From: Rhizoclosmatium globosum
Lineage: Eukaryota; Chytridiomycota; Chytridiomycetes; Chytridiales; Chytriomycetaceae
Length of the DNA stretch: 64,000 nt
Reading direction: 5' to 3'
NCBI GenBank assembly: GCA_002104985.1
Contig: MCGO01000007.1
Span: forward strand, 743,207 to 807,206
The position numbers and the translations under genes were made by a program. The notes under the pieces were generated by a model. The model searched no databases. It saw only the letters and a list, made by a program, of their open reading frames with translations, and was not told the origin of the DNA. Below are positions 11,130 to 22,127 of the stretch, piece by piece. Each line of letters opens with the position of its first letter. The stretch's first letter is position 1.

Positions 11130-14100
11130 TCAAAGTACATACAATCCCAACACAACAGCAACACTCGTTCCAGCGAGACTTGTTGCACCCGACAAAACCT
11201 GAGACGGACCACCGCTTCCAGGCGAAATAACTTGAACAAGAACAGACACAGTTCCTCTTGTTGCGAGAGCATCTCTGCCCACAAACTGGGACCCCACTAC
11301 ACCAGATGGATTCGCGTCGAAAGTCACATCAATTTTGTAGTATTGGTTCAACGTGTTGACGAAAGCCAAATCTGAAGTCGAGGAGCATCCAGACACCTTC
11401 TTTCCTGCACTTGTGGTAAGTGTGATGACTTGGTCCACGTCCTTTTGTGCAGTTACGAAACAGTTGTATTCAACTCCTCCTAGGTTCACAGGGCACCATG
11501 CTTTGGAAGAATCGGAACAGGTTGCGTCAACGGGTGCATTGATATCGAGATTCGCGGAGGAACTGTAAATCACGAGCTTTGAAATGTACTTGTGGGCTGG
11601 AGTCAATTTCGTTCCGCTCAAGGTGAGTACGAATGTTTGGCCGAGTTGAACAACTGATGGAGTGGCAGTCAATGCATCTGATGGTGGGGCTACGTTCGTG
11701 ACTACACTGTTTTGACAGGTCTCGCCATAGAATCCTGAGCCTTGGATCGCTGTTGGGTCTAAATCTTGGCTCTTGACGTGTCCAGTCAAAGTTCCTGAGC
11801 AAACATTTGCTGGACCGGTTAGTGCGGCGTCACAGAGACCGTACTTCATGTGAATTGTGACGGCAGAGCACGTTGAGAACTTGAAGGCAATAGAGAGAAC
11901 ATTGAAAATGTCACGACGCTGGTTAAACTTGGCAATATTTGTTCCAGCAAGAGTAACTCCGTTGATATCTGTAATCGAGTAGTCAAACATGGTAATTGTA
12001 AGCTTATCCGTAACATTAAGAGTGAAGCTTAGGAGATCGTTTGCAAGCGTAATTGCTGGAGCTGGTTGAATAAATCCTTTACACAGTGGTCCAAACTTTG
12101 AAGTGAAATTCTTGACCAGGATTTGGTCAGCTGGACCACATGATCCTGCACACGTGTTGAAAGAATCAAGGATTGGAGTTTTATCAATTGCTTGACATGT
12201 AGTATACAAGTTCGCTGGAGTTCCCTTTGCCAAAAACGCTGCGAAACCAGGGATCTACGATCAAGATTAGTTACCACAAAGGCAAATCTTAAAGTTATTT
12301 ACCAAAGATTCACATGCAATCGCACAAGTAGGCAGAGACAAAGCAAACAAAGACGCTCTGTAAGCGAATTGAAGGTCAGTCATCGCAACTGTACCATCAT
12401 CAAGGTGAGCAAGCTGGCTCAATGTAACAGATCCAGTCGCAACAGTGAAAGCAGGTCCTGGCGCTGGAGTTGGCTTCTTGACCGCGGTCAACTGGATCAC
12501 ATCAAACAACAAAACTTGATGCGCACTGTTCACTTGAACCATCACAGCCGAAGCATCCGCACTCAAGGAAAGAGCAACCCAAATTGGCGAAACGCTTGCT
12601 TTCACGACATAGAAAATGTCCACAAATCCATTGTCGATTTGAGCCTTGACGTACGAAGAGTCTGTACCAATGTTGTTTGGTTGTTGCACGGAAATAAACT
12701 ATTTGGACATTTGTTAGTTTTATGATATGTATGAATAGCGAAAAAAAGAAACTCACGTCGTAGGTTGTAGAACTGAGGGCAACCATTCCACCCACCAAAC
12801 CATTTCCAACAACAAATGGAGACGCGACGAAGGATGCAAACTTTCCAGGCACAAAGCTCAAATCAATCTGATTAAAGAACAAAGCCGCGGGATCGAAAAT
12901 GAAAGCGTTCGGAAGCAGACTTCCAAACTGTCCAATCAAAATCCTTTCAATCGCACTCGAAACTGGCGTGAGCATAGATGGAGTTGGGATATCTCCAGCT
13001 GCGATATCAAGTGCTTCGCTTAACCAGGTTCTACACTCCAACTTGGTGTACAACAGGCCGTATCCAGATGCACAGGATGTTATCAGACAGACGTTGTTTC
13101 CAAGTGGACCTGGGATACACGCAACAGAGCCGTTGGGGACTTTCGCACAGCTGGAGTCGAAGGCACATGCCTCATTGATGGGAACATTCAAGTTTTCAGT
13201 ACATGTGGTTCTATCAGTGCTCAACGTGTATCCATTCGCGCATGAGTCGTATAAACAGATGTTGGCGTGCACGGTGAGACCAGGCATACACTTGACTGTC
13301 CCAATTTTACTTGGCGCACAATCTACTGTTGACGCGCAGAACCCGCCGATAGGTACGTTTGTGTTTTCGATGCAGCGTGTTGAGTCGAGGCTTTTGGTGA
13401 ATCCGTTGATACAGTTCTTGAAGAGACAGACTGTGTTTCCGTTGGCGCCTGGGATGCATCCGATGGTTCCGTTTGCGTTTTGGAGGCAGTCTGCGGAGGC
13501 TGCGCAGGGGTCGTTGATTGCAACGTTTGTCAATTCCTGGTATGGTTTGGTGAGTTGGACGAGGGGGAAAGTGAGGGTGGGATTTACCGTGCAGGTTTTA
13601 CTGTCGAGACCTTTCAAAAATCCATTGTTACAGGAAGTGTAGAGACACATTTTGGGTCCACCGAGGCTCCCTGCAAAACATCCGACAGTTCCAACAGAGC
13701 TTTCGAGACAATCTTCAGTACGAGCACAGAGGTTTCCGATCGGGACTCCCGTGTTTTCCTATCAAACAGAAGAAAAATAAATTCATACTCAATTGACAGA
13801 GGGTTGATCATACCGTGCAAGTCAAGTTATTCGCTGCCAAAGTAAACCCGCCCACACAAGACGTAAACATACAAATCGCATTCGGCTTCGCTTTCCCCAC
13901 AAAACATCCAATCGTACCGTTCGTATTCAACGCACAGTCTTCCGTCGCGTGGCACGCGTTTCCGAGAGGTACATTCGTCAGTTCCAAGCACTTCATTCCA
14001 TCGGGTGAGAGCCCGAACCCGTTCGCGTAACATCCGGAGAGGAGACAAACAGCTGGGCCTGGTGGAGTTGTGTTTGGGGGGCTTGTGCAGGTTACAGGGC

Positions 14101-16280
14101 CAATTGCGTTTGTAGCACAAGCACCAGGAACACAGGCGCCGCCGAGACCTACATCGTGGTTCATCTTTTCGAGACAAATTGCAAATTAGATATTTTGTGT
14201 GTGTGGGGAGGTTATTAGTTGGAATGCACTTACGGTGCATTGCTGGTGGTTAGAGCTCAAAGTGTACGCGTAAATACACGATTGGAAAAGACAGACTTCT
14301 GTGTCGGTCGTGTTTTCAAGTCCTGGTGGACTTTGACAGTCGACTGCTCCGAGTGGGTTAAGAGCACAGTCCGCTTTTTGGGCACAGTCATTTCCGATGG
14401 TGACGTTTGTGTTTTCCAGAGACAAGGTTTTGTTCTTGTATAAAGAATATCCGTGGGCTGGAGATGTGAAAAGACAACGGTAATCTCCGTACCAATCTTG
14501 AAGACAATCAACAGTTCCGTTGTTTGCGAAATCTGTGGTGCAGACTTTTGAGTATGCGCAAAACTCATTGATGGGAACGTTTTCGTTGGCCTTTTCATGT
14601 ACGGTAAGTCAATAGCTGAGTGTGAAAGACTGACACACGACTTACATTGCAAGTAAGATTCTGGGGACCAATTGTATATCCTTTGTAGCAATTCGAGAAC
14701 TGACACACGTTGTTGTCACTGTTCCAACCAAAGACTCGTTTTCTTGTTAGGATTGGAATCAAAGGTTGGCACCAAGTGTCTCCACCCTTGTTCTTTCTAC
14801 AATCCCTTGAGAATGCGCAAGGATAGCCTAATTCAACATCTTGGTTTTCCTTAAGAGATAGATTAGATTAGTGGAAAGGGAAAAAAGGATGGTTATGTGG
14901 TTTTCTTACCGAACAAGTCATTTGATCTTCACTCAAAGAATATCCGTTGTTACAGCCAGTAAAAAGACAAGTTTTGTTGCCACTGTAGCTTCCGTCAAAG
15001 CAGTCGATTGTTCCGTTGTTGTTTCCAAGACAGGAAAACTTGTTGATACAGGCGCCGCCGATTGGAACTCCAGTGCTCACCTGTCATACACAATCATCAG
15101 CTACAAGAATTTTTAAATAGGGTGGAAAATGACTTACGAGACAATCAAGTCCGCCGGCTTGAAGTGTGTATCCATAAGCACAACTGTCAAACAAACACAC
15201 ATTATTTCCGCTTGTTCCTGGAAGACATTTGACTTGTCCGATATCGCTGTGGACGCAAGCATGGTCGGAGATGCAAGGTTTGTTAATTGGGACATCAACC
15301 GTTTCCTGGATTGATTTTGGTTCAACACTAGAGAAACCAAAAGCGGATGGTATCTTACAACACAGTCCATTTGAGTTTCGACAAGAGTAAGGGTATATCC
15401 ATTCTGACACGAAGTGAGCTGACAGATTGCTTTGTTCGCACCAACAATTCCCTGTGGGTTCACACAGGAGACTGTACCCCAACCAGTGTTGGTTGAATAC
15501 TGAACACAGTTTGAATCATGAGCACACGGGTTTCCATATGTTACTTCCGGGTCCTCCTAGATCAGCGAAGTGGCGTGGTGTTAGGGTTTTTTCATTGATC
15601 GCACTACCCAATTAACTCACCACACAAGCAGTCCCACGCGGATTCGTAATGAAAGAATACGCATTACACGAAGTTAAGCGACAAAGCGACTCTGAACATT
15701 CCACTTGGCCTTGAGAGTCAGTCAGACAATCCTCTGTTCTGGCACAGTATCCACCCAACTTCACATTCGTGTCTTCCTGTTGAAGGTGTTAGAAACTGCC
15801 AGATCGATTGACAGGACACTCACCAGACAGCCCTGCCCGTTGTTGACCATTGTGAATCCGGTGAGACAGTCTTTGAAGAGACAGACGCCGCTCTGGCAGG
15901 TGATTGTTCCGTTCGAGGGTATTTGTGCGCAGTACTCGACTTCTGAATTTGCAATTGAAGCGCATTGGCCTCCGATTGGCACGTTTGAGTCAGGCTTCGA
16001 TTGGATGAGTTCTTAGGGTTAGGGTAACACGCCCACTTACATCGCACGTCTTTTGCTCTTGGCCCAGGTGGAAGCCCTTGACACAGTTGCTGAAGAGACA
16101 GGCCGTGTATCCAAGCGACGCACTCGAAACACAGGTCGTTGCACCCAAGGCCTGGCTCGCACACTCGGCTCCGCTAAGGCACTGCTGCCCAATAAGAAGT
16201 GTTCCGCCATCCCGCGAACTGATCGAGTACTGCTGCGCTGTGACAAGGGACAGTGCACAGCCAACAAGGAGAACTTTCAT
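11130..16280 (-). CDS. Large secreted cysteine-repeat protein, GPI-anchored type (copy A)
   Basis: About thirteen minus-strand exons, from the ATG at 16280 (signal peptide MKVLLVGCALSLVTA) to the stop at 11130. First exons: 16280-16041 and 15994-15824; the largest internal exon is about 13755-12760. The N-terminal half is a tandem array of a dozen or so ~45-55-residue modules of the form PI-x3-C-x5-C-x4-NGT-x2-C-x(n)-CL-x3-C-x2-GY-x(6)-C. Most modules start at an exon border, which suggests growth by exon duplication. A beta-rich region, a CFEM-like paired-Cys segment and a domain with the motif GSGFYG-x2-C follow. The hydrophobic C-terminus (VVLGLYVL) fits a GPI signal. Probably a wall or surface adhesin (inference). 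Exact internal exon borders are not all fixed. Confidence 0.75.
16012..16025 (+). repeat. Two TTAGGG units inside intron 1 of copy A
   Basis: CTTAGGGTTAGGGT is present at about 16014-16027, within the first intron of the gene at 11130-16280. It is a two-unit interstitial telomere-like tract, possibly chance. Confidence 0.4.
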
Positions 16281-16391
16281 TGGTTTGGATTCGAAAAGAA
16301 CTTGTTTGCATCTCCAAATCGATCTCTCTTTGTTTCGTGTGGTAAACAGAAAAGAATAAAACACATAGAAGCATTGCTATTATGAGGTATA

Positions 16392-19300
16392 TCAGAAATA
16401 GAAGGAGAAAAGAAGGAATGTAGTGAATGAAGCCAGAGCGGCTTTCGTGGATCCAGATTTGGCTGTGATCGTAGGACCAGGCACAATACCAGCGGCAGTT
16501 GCAACTGGGACAGCGACAGCCACATTCGGAGTAACGACTGCCGTACTTGCAACATCAACAACGGGAATCAGGACCGCTGCGGTAGTTTGTTGGAGAACGT
16601 CAGCCACTGGTGTGGTGGCTGGAACTGAAACTGGAGTTGTAACTGGAGCGGGAGGAAGAGACGGAGCGGCCACTTGTCCAAGTACATACACATCACCCAC
16701 AGTAGATCCTCCATCACGCCCCACAAAGTTCGAACCACGGGTTCCAGTGGGGTTGGCATCGAAATGCACTTTGAACCGATAGAATGAATTCCCAGGAACA
16801 ACAAACGCCAACTCCCTCGCAGATCCACACCCAGAAACCTTATTTCCAACATTTGTCGCCAAAGTAACAACAGTATCAACTCCAGACTGAAACACCGTAA
16901 AACAACTGAAATCAATACCCCCAACCCTCGCTGGACACCACGCCTTCGAAGCATCCGCGCAATTCCCATCCTCCCCCGCATCCACCCCAAGATTCGCAGA
17001 CGCGCTCCAAATCTCAACTTTCGTTACAAACTTGGGAACAGAAGTCAACTTGGATCCACTCAACGTCAACACAACATCACTCCCCACACTCGTGACTCCA
17101 CTCGAAATCCCCATTGCATCCGACGGCGGCGCAACAGACACAAGAACCCCTGTCGAGCTGTCGCACTTCCCGCCATAGTATCCCGACCCAACCGTCTTTG
17201 TCGGATCAATCTCGTTGGACTTCAAGTGGCCCTTTGTGAAATCGGGACAGTCTTCAACAAGCGCTGAATCGCATTGCCCCGTGTACGCGTACTTCACGTA
17301 TGGCGTTACGGGGTTACAATCCGGGAACGTGAAGTCTGTAGTGAACGATGTGATGTCCCGACGGCGTTGTGAAAAGTCTGTGAACTTTGTTCCTGCAATG
17401 GTGCGGTTTTTGGAGTCGACGATTGAAATGTCGTATTTCGTGGGTAGGATTGTGAGGGACTCTGGGAGCGTGAAGTTTGTGATTATTTTGTTTTGGGAGA
17501 AGGTGATTGTTGGGGAGGGTTGGGTGTATACTTTGCAGAGGGGGCCGAATTGGGTGGGGAATGATTTTGCGGGGGGGAGGTCTTGGGTTACGCAGTTGGA
17601 GGTTGAGATGCAGGTTGTGTAGGCGGAGAGGGATTGAGGGGTTATGTTGAGGCAGGTTGAGGTTAGGGTGGATGTGGAGGGAGTGTTTTGGAATTGTTGG
17701 AGCCCAGGAATCTGTGGTTGGGGTTGATTAAGATGAGTATGAACCAATCAGAATATCACAAGTTACCTTCGACAGACATGACGCAGCGCATGTAGGTAGC
17801 TGTTGGAGAATAATGGATGCATTGTTTGCGTACTGGTTATCCGTCAACGTGACAACTTTTCCATCACCTCCACCAAGATGAACAATCGGACTGAGAGCAG
17901 CGGATCCACTGGCGACCGTGAATGTCGCACCAGGAGCTCTGGCAAGAACCAGTTTCTTGCTCAATTGAATATTATTCAAGAAGAGAACCTGCTTTCCAGA
18001 GTTCACTTGAACCATGACTGAAGACTCGTCAGCAGCCAATGTAATCGTGACCCAAACCGCTTGAATTGTGCTGCTTGCAGTGTAGAAAAGTTCAACAAAC
18101 CCGTTGGACGGCTTGGATTGAATGCTTGACGCGACAGATCCGCCGTTAATCGGAGCAAGAACAGTCGTGAACTAATGACAGAAAGAAGGAACGTAAGTAA
18201 ACCAGAAGAAAACATCAAAACAGAACATACATCATACACACTCGAACTAATTGCAACCATAGCTCCATCCAACCCATTCTGCGACGCAACCAACGGCGTC
18301 GCATAAAACGAATAATTACTCCCACCCGCAACCGAAACATCAACTTGATAAAACGCAAGCCCCGCCGGATCATAAATATAATTCTCCGGAACAAACTTTG
18401 TGAAATCACGCGAGAGGAGTAACCCCGTCTCCGCAGAAACCTTTGTCCCTTGCAACGACGCGATCTGGTTGCCAAGGTTCTTGTTCGCGTCGGGAAGGCC
18501 GCTGTTGGGTGTGCATGCGGTCTGGTCTTGGCGGAGAGAGAAGTTGGGGGAACAGGACGTGTAGAGACAGAGTGTGGGGAGTTGTTGGGTTTGGGATGAG
18601 GTTTGGGGTTGTGTGCAGCTGATTATTCCGTTTGTGCCTGTGGCGCAGGATGAGGTTGTTGAACAGGGGTTTCCGATTCCGACGTTTGTAGAGAGCTTGG
18701 GTGTAGAGTTAGGGTTTAATTTTATGGAGGAGGGGAGGGGCTTAACTGTGCAAGTCGTGTTGTTGTTTCCAATCGTGTATCCGTTGTCACAGCTTGAATA
18801 CTGGCAGACGTTGTATCCTTTTGATTGATCGAGCGAACATGTTGTGGTTCCGTTCATGTTTTTGAAACAGCTACTTGTTTTTACACACGCTTCACCCAAT
18901 GCCGCGTTTGTTCTCTCCAAGCAGGAACCAAAATCGTTGCTCTTGACATAGCCTGGGTCACAGATGTTGGCAGTACATGTTCCATAAGAGCACCATACGG
19001 TTCCGTTCGAAATAGGAGCACAGTTTTCGTTACTTACACAGCGGTGGAGTGGGGCCACGTTGGATGGTTCCTTTATAACATTGAATCGATCTGAGAGCAA
19101 TATTTTCAAACTTACCACACAAAGGGTACGATTGCTGTTTGGGACGTAATCACCGACACAGTCTTTCAAGGAACATTTTCCACTAATGCATTCTCCGTTT
19201 CCGTCTTGGACATTACAGTCTCCATCGGACACACAGCTTTGACCAACGTTATTTTGCTCCTATTAGAATAATGTGTTAATAAATTTTTAGGTATTATTGG

Positions 19301-20194
19301 GATCGCAAACTCACAATACAAGACTTTTTGTCGCCACTAAGAACATAGTTTACAGAACAGCTTTGAATAGAACAAACAGTCGTGTTTCCACCAGGAAGAC
19401 TGGCACATAAACCTGATCCATTGGTAACATTGCAGTTCCCATTAGAAACACAAGGTTGGCCATATGAAAGACCAGCAGGTTCCTATAGTTTTTACGTTAT
19501 TTTCCTTCACATAGCCAGAAACGAACTTTACCACACAGCTTTTTCCGTCAGGGCTTTTGACATAGTTTCCAGTACAAGTGAATTTACAAGTTCCAGCGTC
19601 GCAGTATTTAGTTCCAAAAGGGACGTCAGCACAGTTTGAGGTTTGGACACATCCGTCAGTCGGAGGCACATCAATTGGTTCCTTTTGGGTTATGTTAATG
19701 AAAACAAATAAACGTTACGCGGGAAGGTCATTTACCTCGCATAGATTAGTTTGAATGTTTTCAACGTATGGGGAGAGACAGCAACATTGGTTGTTGTTAC
19801 AATCAATGTGGTTGGTTGGAGTGTAGTTTTGGCAGTTGGAATTCGCAACGCATGCACCGCTGAAGGTAACATTGTTGGCTACCTGTTTTTAAAATGCGGG
19901 TTAAACTTATATCCTTATATATATCTCACTCAATCTTACCACACAGGTTCCCCAGTTTGTACCACCTGGAATGTACCCAGGCTGAAAGCACGTATCGTAC
20001 CCGCAAATGTTCGTGCATGTTGGGGTGTTCTGCTTATAACAGTTGGGGTATGGGGTTCGACAGGAAACGGTTCCCAAAGTTGTTGGATCACACGTTCCAG
20101 TTTGGGTTTGGTTTGCATTATTCGAGCAGACGTCTCCGAGCACGAGTGCTGTGACGAGGGATGGGGCCAGTGCCAAGGGTATGAGGAGAAACAT
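16392..20194 (-). CDS. Large secreted cysteine-repeat protein, GPI-anchored type (copy B)
   Basis: Tandem paralogue of copy A, starting 112 bp from that gene's ATG. It begins at 20194 with a signal peptide (MFLLIPLALAPSLVTA). Fewer, more varied Cys modules follow (19.9-18.5 kb; for example VCSNNANQTQTGTC and CVSDGDCNVQDGNGEC). The same beta-rich part (exon about 18.5-18.2 kb, then 18.2-17.8 kb) and the long C-terminal exon (about 17.74-16.39 kb) come next. That exon has the CFEM-like Cys segment, the GSGYYG-x2-C motif, a Thr/Pro/Val-rich stalk and a hydrophobic end (FTTFLLFSFYF). Copy B has a longer stalk than copy A. Surface location is inferred; the ligand is unknown. Introns are short and several exon edges are approximate. 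Confidence 0.7.
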
Positions 20195-20634
20195 TGTGTT
20201 TTGTTTGAGAGGTTCTTCTTTGATGACACAGCCACAATCGGTTCTGTTGACAAAATTTGAATGTCCGCTTGTGGGAAAGGACATGCTTAAATCACCATAT
20301 TAATTTATTTAACTAAGAAACGATAACAAAGATGTATTGGATGAAAGGGATAGACCCAAAAGGATTGCTTAATAGTGAATGACAAATCGCATCAATCAAC
20401 GAGATTAAAAATCAGCAAAAAGAGACCTTAATACAGCTGCTGGTGCCGAGAATGCCGAGAAAACACAGGATAGTATTAATATTCAATTACTGAACCATTG
20501 AGTGCTTAATCGTAGAAAGGTCAAGAACTGCAAAACAAGCGACACAGTAACCAAACCAGAGATATCTTAGTTCTCTTTCTGCCCTTGTGTAAATTAAAAA
20601 ACTAATTTAAAGGGGCGAAAAGACACGTGCAATA
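20195..20634. other. Divergent intergenic region
   Basis: Separates the minus-strand secreted gene from the plus-strand gene at 20635, so it probably carries both promoters. AT-rich, with no clear TATA box that I would defend and no repeat. Confidence 0.45.
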
Positions 20635-22014
20635 ATGGATCCTGACACCACTCTTTCATCAAGCGAGATCCTCGGCGACCTCCTTGCCACTGAATCCAGT
20701 CAATGCTACTCGTACCTGTGCCGACAGGGCCATGAAGGGGGATGCTACTCGTATGACCACGCCAACAAGATCAACGAGATCACTTTAAGAGAAGAAGAGA
20801 CAACACCAGTACCCAAGGTGATCACGCACGCTCCCACCTTCTACGAAGTCCCCCAAGAAAAGCAGGACAAGTCTCCTTTACCAAATCCAAGTCCAAATCC
20901 AAACGATGCAACAAACGACCTTCTTTCGCAGCTTTTGAAGCAGGGCGAGACCCAGTCGTCGCTTCTCGCAACGCTGCTCACAACTGTCTCGTCTCTTTCG
21001 TATCGACTTGAAAACGTGGAACGAAAGGTTGCGCTGGTTGAGGCGAAGGTGGATGCAGCGGCTGTGGCGAGTAACTCTGTTCAGTCAATTGCCTTAAATG
21101 GGATTGCACAGCGATTGGAGGGTCTTTCTGCCCTGATTAGTGTGCCAACTGGTACTACTAGTGCTACTACTACTAGTACTGCTGCTCCAGTCGATACTGC
21201 GCCCTTTGAAGCCATCGCAGACCGCCTTGAACGGCTCTCCTCAATCACACACCAACCACAACCCCCACCACAATCACAATCACCTGATCCAACACTCGCA
21301 ATGGCCCACATCCAAACTCTTCTCGAAACAATGCAATCCCGCCTTGACTCAATCGACAAGTCCTCCTCAACTCTCGCAGAAAAGGTCCCCTCACCTGTCC
21401 TTGAACGCCTTGAACAGATACTCGTGCACCAGCAACTCCTGGCTACTCAACTTTCTGCGTCTTCCTCTGCCTCTCCTACACCAACCCAACCTGACTCTTT
21501 GACTCATGCGGACACTGCAGAGCTTCTTGAGAAACTGCAGGATTTGGACACTAAGATTGAATCCCTGCCCTATATTTACACGCACACGTTTACTACCTCT
21601 CTGCAAAGACAGACGAATTCTTTGATGGGAATTATGGATGATATCATTAAGGAACAGACGGAGACTATTAAAGCTGTGGCGGAAAGTGGGCAGAGGAGTG
21701 TGTTTGGGGCGGGGACGACTGGGGAAGTTGTTTTGGAAAAGTTGGGTGGTGTTGTGAGTGGGGTGACTAGTCGAGTGCCGGATATGGGTATCAAAAAGAG
21801 GTTTAGTCGATTGGCGGGTGGAGTTGCGTTGCCGTTTGGACTTGGGGGAGGATCTGGGAAGGGGTCGCCTTTGCCTGGAAATGTGGAGACGCATGCCGAT
21901 GAAGAGCTTGCAGTGGAAGAGGAGCTGGGTGTGGATGCTTTGGATGGATTGGGTAACAAAAAACCAATTGCGTCTAGTAAATTGGGGAAGGTTGGTGACG
22001 AGGACTTGTGTTGA
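20635..22014 (+). CDS. Coiled-coil protein with PDMGI motif (no SH3)
   Basis: Single uninterrupted exon, 459 residues. After a Cys-containing N-terminus (SSQCYSYLCRQGHEGGCYSY) come repeated amphipathic helices (LLATLLTTVSSLSYRLENVE; IAQRLEGLSALISV; IADRLERLSSI). A segment much like the SH3 gene's follows (TSLQRQTNSLMGIMDDIIKE), then VPDMGIKKRFSRLAG, glycine-rich sequence and an acidic tail. Domain order matches the genes at 3667 and 4931 but without an SH3. Probably a self-associating scaffold (inference). The N-terminal C-x4-C-x6-C cluster might bind metal. Confidence 0.8.
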   Translation: MDPDTTLSSSEILGDLLATESSQCYSYLCRQGHEGGCYSYDHANKINEITLREEETTPVPKVITHAPTFYEVPQEKQDKSPLPNPSPNPNDATNDLLSQLLKQGETQSSLLATLLTTVSSLSYRLENVERKVALVEAKVDAAAVASNSVQSIALNGIAQRLEGLSALISVPTGTTSATTTSTAAPVDTAPFEAIADRLERLSSITHQPQPPPQSQSPDPTLAMAHIQTLLETMQSRLDSIDKSSSTLAEKVPSPVLERLEQILVHQQLLATQLSASSSASPTPTQPDSLTHADTAELLEKLQDLDTKIESLPYIYTHTFTTSLQRQTNSLMGIMDDIIKEQTETIKAVAESGQRSVFGAGTTGEVVLEKLGGVVSGVTSRVPDMGIKKRFSRLAGGVALPFGLGGGSGKGSPLPGNVETHADEELAVEEELGVDALDGLGNKKPIASSKLGKVGDEDLC

Positions 22015-22127
22015 ACACAACACGTCACACTCATGGGATATTATATCATTTAGAAATACATTTTGCATACAAAAGCGTTTATAACTATTTTACGAATTTA
22101 CAAAAAAACACTATAAGAGATGACGGG

